This document shows, piece after piece, positions 57,424 to 64,000 of a stretch of DNA of 64,000 nucleotides. This DNA is from Bacillus_BA fengqiuensis (GTDB lineage: Bacteria; Bacillota; Bacilli; Bacillales; Bacillaceae_H). Within the stretch, counting starts at the first letter, position 1, and every line of letters starts with the position of its first letter. The stretch lies in NCBI GenBank assembly GCA_030813035.1, contig JAUSTV010000013.1; one strand, 5' to 3'. A program made the position numbers and the translations under genes. Under the pieces are notes generated by a model. It made no database searches and was not told the DNA's origin. It was given only the letters and a program-made list of their open reading frames with translations.

Positions 57424-59154
57424 ATGGAGTTTCATCAAGTGTATGATCCAATGGGAAATCCTTTTTTTTCTACGGTTTTGGCAGCGGTTCCAATCGTGAC
57501 ATTGTTGTATTTGCTCGCTTTCCATCCTCACAAGGATAAGTTGGGTAAAACCCATTATGGAATTGCAGCGCCAAAGGCTGCGCTTATTGCAGGAGTGATT
57601 ACCATCCTTATGGCAATATGGCTAGTGGGAATGCCGGTTTCAACTACCTTAGCCGCATTTGGTTACGGCTCATTCTTCGGTTTGATGCCTATCGGCTGGA
57701 TTGTCGTCGCAGCTATGTTTTTGTATACGATTACATTGGTTACTGGTCAATTTGACATTGTGAAATCATCCGTTGTTTCGTTATCTTCTGACCGACGCAT
57801 CCAAACACTTCTTATCGCGTTTTCTTTCGGTGCTTTTATCGAAGGTGCAGCGGGATTTGGGACTCCGGTCGCTATAGCCGGAGCATTGATGGTTGGCCTT
57901 GGATTTCGTCCTATGGTTGCAGCCGTTCTTTGTTTGATTGCTAATACGGCACCGGTTGCTTTTGGGGCTGTAGGGACGCCAATCATTACATTGGCTACGG
58001 TCACTGGACTTCCAGAGATGGCTTTGTCCGCCATGGCAGGACGCCAGCTTCCTTTTTTCTCTGTTATTGTGCCATTTTGGCTCATCGCCACTATGGTGTT
58101 CATGCATAAAGGAAAATGGAAACAGGTTATGGAGATTTGGCCGGCAATCGTGGTCACCGGTGTTTCATTCGCACTAACCCAGTTTTTTGTTTCCAACTAT
58201 ATTGGTCCGATGCTTGTTGATATACTGGGTGGTCTCGTTTCTATTCTTGCTCTAATTTTACTTCTTAAAGTATGGCAGCCTAAAAACAAATTTTATTTGC
58301 CTGGAGAAGAGGAGTCCATGAAGTCCCTCGAGCAGGAAGAAACTAAGTATAGCTCAAGTCAAGTAGCAAGGGCTTGGACTCCATGGGCCTTCCTCACGAT
58401 TTTCGTATTCATGTGGGGGCTGCCTCAATGGAAGGCTATTCTGAATTCCATCAATATTTTTGGCATCAAATCATTATATAGCATTCCCGTGCCATTTTTG
58501 GATCAGCTTGTTTTCCGCAGCCCGCCTCTTGCAAAGGAGTCCATACCGGAAGCCGCTGTATTTTCCTTTAATTGGCTCTCGGCAGCGGGCACAGGAGTAT
58601 TTTTTGCAGCGGTGTTAAGCGGATTGTTCCTAAAAATGGATAAAGAACAATGGAAACTCTCGATTGTACGAACGGCACAAAGAATGAAAACGCCATTAAT
58701 AACGATCGCCTTGGTTTTGGGCTTAGGATTTACAACGCGTTATTCCGGGTTGGATGCCATCCTTGGCCTTGCGTTTACTAAAACCGGTGCACTTTATCCA
58801 TTCTTTGCCGCAATGCTGGGCTGGCTGGGGGTCTTCCTCACAGGAAGCGACACTTCTTCCAATGCTCTTTTCGGAAGCATGCAGCGGATTACAGCAGAGC
58901 AGCTGGGACTTGATCCCGTACTCATTGCCGCATCTAATTCAACTGGCGGAGTAATGGGAAAAATGATTGATGCTCAAAGTATTGTCGTAGCGACCGCGGC
59001 ATGCTATGAGGATCGTAATGAAGGTGCCAATGCCGTTGGTCCAATATTCCGGGCGGTCTTCTTCCACAGTCTTGCCTTAGCCGCCTTGATGGGAATTTTG
59101 GTCATGTTGCAGGCTTATGTATTCCCGTGGATGATTCCGGCGTACACCTTATAA
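57424..59154 (+). CDS. lctP: L-lactate permease
   Basis: 576 aa, about 13 helices. FSFGAFIEGAAGFGTPVAIAGALMVGLGF, NTAPVAFGAVGTPIITLATVTGLP, FLTGSDTSSNALFGSMQRITAEQLGLDPVLIAASNSTGGVMGKMIDAQSIVVA are LctP signatures. Secondary transporter for lactate or glycolate. RBS AAAGGAGG. Monocistronic. Confidence 0.92.
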   Translation: MEFHQVYDPMGNPFFSTVLAAVPIVTLLYLLAFHPHKDKLGKTHYGIAAPKAALIAGVITILMAIWLVGMPVSTTLAAFGYGSFFGLMPIGWIVVAAMFLYTITLVTGQFDIVKSSVVSLSSDRRIQTLLIAFSFGAFIEGAAGFGTPVAIAGALMVGLGFRPMVAAVLCLIANTAPVAFGAVGTPIITLATVTGLPEMALSAMAGRQLPFFSVIVPFWLIATMVFMHKGKWKQVMEIWPAIVVTGVSFALTQFFVSNYIGPMLVDILGGLVSILALILLLKVWQPKNKFYLPGEEESMKSLEQEETKYSSSQVARAWTPWAFLTIFVFMWGLPQWKAILNSINIFGIKSLYSIPVPFLDQLVFRSPPLAKESIPEAAVFSFNWLSAAGTGVFFAAVLSGLFLKMDKEQWKLSIVRTAQRMKTPLITIALVLGLGFTTRYSGLDAILGLAFTKTGALYPFFAAMLGWLGVFLTGSDTSSNALFGSMQRITAEQLGLDPVLIAASNSTGGVMGKMIDAQSIVVATAACYEDRNEGANAVGPIFRAVFFHSLALAALMGILVMLQAYVFPWMIPAYTL

Positions 59155-59265
59155 AGAAACCTTAACGTAAAAGGAATAAGAAAATCCTGGACTATCTGTT
59201 CCACGTATTCAAAAGGAGATAGAGGAAGAGATTGTGAGATTCATGGAGAAATAATTAAGGAAGAT

Positions 59266-59316
59266 AAAACGTCGTGAGAATCTTGGTAAAACCAGGGATT
59301 TCTCACGACGTTTTTT
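59266..59316. terminator. bidirectional terminator lctP / lrp-like
   Basis: AAAACGTCGTGAGAA and TTTCTCACGACGTTTTTT; T-runs on both strands suit the convergent genes. Confidence 0.82.
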
Positions 59317-59353
59317 AATTTAACGCTTTGCCAACGAACAATGTTGGGGTCCT

Positions 59354-59806
59354 TTATTTTTGCTGAATCATATCGGGAAGGATGCATTTAAAAGGGACGG
59401 GAGACGAGAGGACGATAGATGTATTGGCGTTTCCGAACGGAAGCAGTGAATCGATAAGTTTACTCAGGTGATCCATACTGGGAACGGCAGCTTTGAGCAA
59501 ATAGCTGATAGAACCGGTCAAGCGATGGCACTCGATAATATTGGGGTTTTCCAAAAGCCATTTCTCAAAATCCGTGTACGATTTTATTCGAAGATCGCTT
59601 AGCTGAATATAGACGAGCACATCTCGCCCGACGGCTGCAGGAGATACACGTGCGCTGAACCCGTCAATAACTCCTTTTTCTTGTAATCGGTTTAGGCGTT
59701 CAGAAATACTTGGGCGGCTGAGGGCTAATTCCTTGGATAATTTACTTATTGAGGTTCGTCCATCAAGTTGGAGAAGTTCGAGTAGACGAATATCAAGTTC
59801 ATCCAT
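59354..59806 (-). CDS. Lrp/AsnC-family transcription regulator
   Basis: 150 aa from ATG 59806 (minus). N-terminal HTH: MDELDIRLLELLQLDGRTSISKLSKELALSRPSISERLNRLQEKGVI. C-terminal RAM effector domain with IIECHRLTGSISYLLKAAVPSMDHLSKLID (HRLTG ligand loop). Divergent from the E1 operon, so probably its regulator, sensing an amino acid. Confidence 0.87.
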   Translation of the reverse strand: MDELDIRLLELLQLDGRTSISKLSKELALSRPSISERLNRLQEKGVIDGFSARVSPAAVGRDVLVYIQLSDLRIKSYTDFEKWLLENPNIIECHRLTGSISYLLKAAVPSMDHLSKLIDSLLPFGNANTSIVLSSPVPFKCILPDMIQQK

Positions 59807-60050
59807 AAATATCACCAGCTTTCAAAGTGAAGGTAAAAGGGTGTAAAAATATTCAAAATGTATAAAAAAGGTTGAAAACTAATTCTGTTTCGTATGTTAT
59901 TCAACGCGTTTCTATAATATCCTTTTATATAAATAAATACGTTTATTTACAGTAAAAGTGCTAAAGACAAAGAAACTTCGGTTATGATTCATGACTGCTC
60001 AAACCCTTAGTGATTTTGCCGTACAAACTTATGGAAAGGGGAGGATGGGA

Positions 60051-61184
60051 ATGGCTTTAAATGCAATGGAAAAGACATTTTTGAAAGCGCAACCATTTGG
60101 AGGGCAAGAGAAGAACTTATCAGAAATGTACCAGGTGTTGTCTCCGGAGGGAGAAGTGATAGAACCAATCGAAGGAAAAATTGATGAAGCTCTTATGTTG
60201 AAAATGTACGAAAGTATGCTGTTGGTCAGGTCATTCGATCGAAAATCGGTTAACCTGCAGCGGCAAGGACGAATGGGAACCTATGCTCCTTTTGAAGGAC
60301 AGGAGGCTTCTCAAGTTGGAAGCGCTTTAGCGTTGTCGCCAAAAGATTGGCTGTTTCCGACTTATCGTGATCATGCAGCGACTATCATCCATGGGCAGGA
60401 TATGTTCCGCGTGTTTTTATATTGGATGGGGCATGTAGAGGGATCGCTCTGTCCAGATGGAAAACGAATGATGCCTCCTTGTGTTCCGATCGCCACTCAA
60501 ATGGTTCATGCTGTGGGGACGGCTTGGGCAAGCCAGCTTAAAGGTGAACAAGATGCAAGTATCGCTTACTTCGGAGATGGCGCTACTTCGGAAGGAGATT
60601 TTCATGAGGCGTTGAATTTTGCGGGTGTATATAAAACTCCAACTATCTTTTTCTGTCAAAATAACGGTTACGCCATCAGCGTGCCTTTTGAAAAACAATC
60701 TGCCTCCAGAACGATATCCCAGCGTGCTGCCGCTTATGATATCAAAGGGGTTCGTGTAGACGGAAATGACATCTTTGCAGTTTGGCTGACCGTTAGGGAG
60801 GCTATCGAAAGAGGGCTTAAAGGTGAAGGTCCTACCTTAATTGAAGCCATTACTTTCCGTTACGGAGCCCATACTACAGCAGACGACCCGAAGAAATATC
60901 GTGATCAGGAAGATACTTCAAAATTCTGGAGGGACAATTATGACCCGATCAGCCGCCTTAAAAAATTTTTAGAGAAAAAGGGACTTTGGAGCGAAGAGCA
61001 GGAGGAATGGGCATTACAACAAATCAACGAGAGGATCGATGCCCATCTGCAAAAAGCGGAAAGTTACCCTAAAGCTGATCCGCTTGACATGTTTAATCAT
61101 GTTTATGCTCAAATGCCATGGCATATTAAAGAGCAGCAAGAAGAGTTGAAACAAACCTTGAGAAAGGATGTGAAGAAGGGATGA
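60051..61184 (+). CDS. 2-oxoacid dehydrogenase E1 alpha subunit (pyruvate or branched-chain)
   Basis: 377 aa from ATG 60051 (GGGGAGG, 6 bases); an in-frame ATG at 59991 has no RBS. TPP motif GDGATSEGDFHEALNFAGV...NN (175-205), LFPTYRDHAATIIHG, IEAITFRYGAHTTADDP. Decarboxylating E1 component. No E2 or E3 gene follows, so it must borrow them. Overlaps E1 beta by 4 bases. Confidence 0.87.
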   Translation: MALNAMEKTFLKAQPFGGQEKNLSEMYQVLSPEGEVIEPIEGKIDEALMLKMYESMLLVRSFDRKSVNLQRQGRMGTYAPFEGQEASQVGSALALSPKDWLFPTYRDHAATIIHGQDMFRVFLYWMGHVEGSLCPDGKRMMPPCVPIATQMVHAVGTAWASQLKGEQDASIAYFGDGATSEGDFHEALNFAGVYKTPTIFFCQNNGYAISVPFEKQSASRTISQRAAAYDIKGVRVDGNDIFAVWLTVREAIERGLKGEGPTLIEAITFRYGAHTTADDPKKYRDQEDTSKFWRDNYDPISRLKKFLEKKGLWSEEQEEWALQQINERIDAHLQKAESYPKADPLDMFNHVYAQMPWHIKEQQEELKQTLRKDVKKG

Positions 61185-62164
61185 GCCGAAAATTGACCAT
61201 GCTCCAAGCCATTACAGAAGCAATGGATCAAAAACTTGGGCAAGATGACCGAGTAATTTTGTTGGGCGAAGATATCGGAATCAATGGAGGGGTTTTCCGA
61301 GCGACGGAAGGATTAATCGAAAAATACGGATCCAATAGAGTGATAGATACTCCTTTGGCTGAGGCGGGCATTATCGGATCTGCTATAGGATTGGCCCTTA
61401 ATGGGCTGATCCCGGTAGTTGAAATTCAATTCCTAGCTTTTATTTATCCCGGATTTGAACAGATTGTTTCCCATGCTGCCCGAATGAGGTATCGTACGCG
61501 CGGACAATTTGAAGTGCCTCTTGTGATTCGTACGCCATTTGGAGCTGGGATACGCGGACCTGAACTTCACTCGGAAAGCGTTGAAACCTTTTTTGCCCAT
61601 ACTCCCGGCTTAAAGGTAGTTGCACCGAGCAGTCCATATGATGCGAAAGGACTCTTGATTTCTGCCATCGAAGATCCGGATCCCGTTCTCTTTTTGGAGC
61701 CGACCAAACTGTATCGGGCTTTTAAGGAAGAAGTACCTGAAGAAATGTACCGTGTACCGATTGGCCAGGCGAACGTCATCCAAGAAGGAAGTGATGTAAC
61801 CATCTTTGCTTGGGGGGCCATGGTAAGGGAAGCATTGAATGCAGCGAAAAAGATCGAAAAAGAAAACGGATGGAAGTGTGAGGTTATCGATCTTCGCACC
61901 CTTTATCCGCTTGATCGGGACACGATTGTACAATCCATAAAGAAAACAGGTCGTGCGCTAGTCGTTCATGAAGCCCATAAAACAGCAGGGTTAGGGGCGG
62001 AGATTATTTCGCTTATCAATGATGAAGCCCTCGTTTACTTAAAAGCGCCAATCAAGCGGGTGACTGGTTTTGATGTTCCGGTTCCACAGTTTTCTGTAGA
62101 AGATGATTATTTGCCGACAGTTGAACGTGTGAAGCAGGGAATCATGGAAACCATTTTATTTTAA
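61181..62164 (+). CDS. 2-oxoacid dehydrogenase E1 beta subunit
   Basis: 327 aa. LLGEDIGINGGVFRATEGLIEKYG, DTPLAEAGIIGSAIGLALNGLIPVVEIQFLAFIYPGFEQI, APSSPYDAKGLLISAIEDPDPVLFLEP, HEAHKTAGLGAEI, VTGFDVPVPQFSVEDDYLP: PdhB/BkdAB family. Forms the alpha2-beta2 E1 with the preceding gene. The Lrp-type regulator next door hints at an amino-acid-derived 2-oxoacid. Confidence 0.9.
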   Translation: MSRKLTMLQAITEAMDQKLGQDDRVILLGEDIGINGGVFRATEGLIEKYGSNRVIDTPLAEAGIIGSAIGLALNGLIPVVEIQFLAFIYPGFEQIVSHAARMRYRTRGQFEVPLVIRTPFGAGIRGPELHSESVETFFAHTPGLKVVAPSSPYDAKGLLISAIEDPDPVLFLEPTKLYRAFKEEVPEEMYRVPIGQANVIQEGSDVTIFAWGAMVREALNAAKKIEKENGWKCEVIDLRTLYPLDRDTIVQSIKKTGRALVVHEAHKTAGLGAEIISLINDEALVYLKAPIKRVTGFDVPVPQFSVEDDYLPTVERVKQGIMETILF

Positions 62165-62265
62165 TTGGCGGCAGAGGCTGCTTTAGGGCATGCGATTCAT
62201 ATCGTGAATAAAGAATCGGTACATTCTCGGGATCCCCAACATTCTTGAAATCTTTCAAAATAATA

Positions 62266-62314
62266 GGTGTTTTTGGACCTGTCAGGCTGAAGGGTGGCAG
62301 ATCCAAAAGCACCC
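62266..62314. terminator. terminator between E1 beta and the channel gene
   Basis: GGTG.TTTTGGA.CTG and CAG.TCCAAAA.CACC imperfect inverted repeat in the convergent gap. Confidence 0.6.
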
Positions 62315-62367
62315 ATGTTTACGCGGCAATCAACATAGTTATTCCTTAAAGATAGAAGAAACTCTTT

Positions 62368-63492
62368 TTAATGGAATGTATTTGAATTTAGTTGGGAAAT
62401 GGTCTCTTTATCGCAAATAACGAAAAGCTGTGCATCATCGGGAATTCGTTCATCTAATTTTTGGTTGATATGAAGATCGCCGCGGTCCGCTACGAGAGTG
62501 GCTCCTTTATTCAGAAGATCGATAAAGGCATCACGATACGTTCTCCATTCATCTTTTTTAGGAATCTCATACATCGCTTCTTCATACTGTGTGCTCATAA
62601 GTTCAGAATACATGTGGGTGACTCCGTGTGAAAACAACGATCTTACCGCTGCATGGGAGATCATTTCTTGTGTCGGAATAAACTCATCCACCTTTACACG
62701 CTCGAATAAACGAATATGCCTTTGATTGATTACCTCTGCGGTGACATGAATAGACGTATTCGTTTTTTCTTCAATGGAGGTTATGGCAGTGGCAACTAAT
62801 AATGTCTTTCCATCAACTAGTAACGGATCTTTTGTGGCATAATTATCTTGTGTGATTTGATCGGCAAAAATAATAACGCCTTTCGCCTTAGGCAGATTTG
62901 CACGGAATAAGGTCTCTTCATCGGTAGCATCCCCGCGAACATAAAATAGACGCTCATCCACCATAGGAGCTTTTTCCAAGTTATCAATCATGACAATATC
63001 CATACTTTCGTCAGACTTAAAGATTTCGTCGATCGCTGATTTTGACTTATCACTCCATCCAATCAGAATGATATGATTTTTACCTGTATATTTCATTTTT
63101 CCACCAACTTTAAATTTTTCGATTAGATATATAGAGTCAATGACTTTCCCGATAAAAAGACTAACAAGCCCGATGCCCGTGATATAAAGGACGATGGTAA
63201 ATACTTTTCCAAAATCGGTGACCGATGCATAGTCCCCGAAACCAACCGTAGCAAGCGTTGTAAGAACCCAGTAAACAGAAGTTAAATAAGATTCGAATGT
63301 CTTTGGCTCGATAAATAAAGCAACATACGCGGCAGCTAATATGTACAAAACGACAAATGGCAAAAAGATTCTGCTTCTTAACTTTATCACGTAATATATG
63401 ATTTTTTTAACCGTCATTCCCATCAATATCAATCCTAGTCTTTGAGTCATCGATAAAGTTACATTTCCCAGATTTAACAATGAATTAAACAT
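62368..63492 (-). CDS. potassium channel with TrkA-N domain
   Basis: 374 aa. Two helices around a pore with selectivity filter TVGFGD (82-87), then an RCK/TrkA-N Rossmann domain (IILIGWSDKSKSAIDEIF, MIDNLEKAPMVDERLFYVRGDATDEETLFRANL) and a second regulatory part. Like B. subtilis YugO or archaeal MthK, a ligand-gated K+ efflux channel. In YugO this mediates electrical signalling; here only the family is certain. Confidence 0.88.
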   Translation of the reverse strand: MFNSLLNLGNVTLSMTQRLGLILMGMTVKKIIYYVIKLRSRIFLPFVVLYILAAAYVALFIEPKTFESYLTSVYWVLTTLATVGFGDYASVTDFGKVFTIVLYITGIGLVSLFIGKVIDSIYLIEKFKVGGKMKYTGKNHIILIGWSDKSKSAIDEIFKSDESMDIVMIDNLEKAPMVDERLFYVRGDATDEETLFRANLPKAKGVIIFADQITQDNYATKDPLLVDGKTLLVATAITSIEEKTNTSIHVTAEVINQRHIRLFERVKVDEFIPTQEMISHAAVRSLFSHGVTHMYSELMSTQYEEAMYEIPKKDEWRTYRDAFIDLLNKGATLVADRGDLHINQKLDERIPDDAQLFVICDKETISQLNSNTFH

Positions 63493-63689
63493 AGGCGTTA
63501 AAAGTATTTTTCACCTTATGTAAGAAAGAGTTGTTATATAATGATGGGCTCTTTTGCAGTCAGCAAATCAAGGATTAGCCTCCCTAAATAGGATAGAGGA
63601 TTACTCGAAGTCAAAAAAATGTATCTGAATTACTTAGAAGGATCATTAGAGAAAATGATTTTTAATCATGTACAAGTAAATAGGAAAAA

Positions 63690-63905
63690 AGCAATGACAG
63701 GAAACCGAGTAGTGATTATCTCCCTGTAAACAGAGAGTCGATGGCTAGTGTGAATCGGCACAAAGATAACACGAATTACACTCCTGGAGCTTTCTTTGCG
63801 AACTGATGAGGCAGCAAAGAACGGACGAACCGTTAATCGTTGAGTGGAAGAATGATATTCTTCAATAAGGGTGGTACCGCGTGCAAAAACCACGTCCCTT
63901 TTTTG
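63690..63905 (+). promoter_or_regulatory. T-box riboswitch
   Basis: Stem I with cagagagtcgatggctag and gaattacactcctggagc, the T-box sequence AAGGGTGGTACCGCG (63867-63881) and terminator GGG..CGTG/CACG.CCC + T6. Specifier could be UAC (Tyr), AUU (Ile) or UUA (Leu); UAC or AUU, each followed by A, fit best. The regulated gene lies beyond the window. Confidence 0.92.
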
Positions 63906-63936
63906 GAGGGCACTGAAAAAGTCCAAATTTTAAATT

Positions 63937-63977
63937 AGGCAGTGGAAAGTTCGATGTAGTCGAACTTTCCACTGCCT
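63937..63977 (+). terminator. second hairpin after the T-box
   Basis: AGGCAGTGGAAAGTTCG / CGAACTTTCCACTGCCT perfect 17-bp stem with TTTATG after it, 30 bases past the T-box terminator. Confidence 0.7.
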
Positions 63978-64000
63978 TTATGTTTTATACTAAGGATATT

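Noticed and set aside
62165..62367. Start of an E2 gene after E1 beta
   Set aside because: No open frame or lipoyl motif; the gap ends in a terminator and a convergent channel gene.

Overview
The window is chromosomal DNA of a Firmicute in the Bacillaceae. Shine-Dalgarno sites are strong (AAGGAGG, GGGGAGG), TTG and GTG starts are common, and promoters are sigma-A type. It carries S-box (SAM) and T-box leaders, a SigH-type sigma factor, FbpA-like and YezD-like small proteins, and homologues of the Bacillus subtilis ssu, ytmI and ydbM sulfur loci. I cannot name the species.

Layout. 1-2.1 kb: end of a drug-efflux MFS transporter and its HlyD-type adaptor lipoprotein. 2.3-4.1 kb: a secreted LysM-CAP protein and a SigH-like sigma factor. 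4.2-53 kb: one long island for scavenging organic sulfur. It holds a full sulfonate system (ssuB-A-C-E-D), a MetQNI-type transporter with a YdbM-like flavoprotein, and an S-alkylcysteine/cystine salvage operon (CmoJ-like oxygenase, SnaA, CmoI, tcyKLMN-type ABC transporter, TauD-like dioxygenase, SndA-like deacylase). It also holds two more MetQNI-type transporters, an orphan MetQ lipoprotein, SfnG dimethylsulfone monooxygenase, several DszC/DszA-like flavin monooxygenases, a second ssuD, RibR (riboflavin kinase/FMN-riboswitch regulator), metY, a nitroreductase, a TauE-type permease, and the sulfate importer sbp-cysTWA. 57-64 kb is ordinary: lactate permease, an Lrp/AsnC regulator, an orphan 2-oxoacid dehydrogenase E1 alpha/beta pair, a potassium channel and a T-box leader whose gene lies outside the window.

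How it fits together: organosulfur compounds are imported by about six ABC systems. FMNH2- or iron-dependent oxygenases cleave them (flavin supplied by SsuE and RibR), and the sulfite or cysteine released enters metabolism through sulfhydrylation by MetY and related steps. Many genes are preceded by a CymR-like promoter (ATTCC..TTGAC.TATAGG).

The strongest unexplained signal is a family of about 18 short leader elements confined to 4.2-52.9 kb. Each has a tiny covarying bulged hairpin (outer stem, GA//A internal loop, 4-bp inner stem, NNNA-type loop). Its outer 3' strand is also the first strand of a Rho-independent terminator. This is the architecture of a transcription attenuator, riboswitch or protein-dependent antiterminator. 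One copy sits in tandem with a SAM riboswitch; others flank yezD-like genes. A polycysteine micro-ORF (MCCCCSEIISQ) lies directly before ssuB. The island also contains decayed duplicates of ribR, a DUF2325 gene, a TauE permease gene, ssuD and sbp, so it has grown by duplication and decay.
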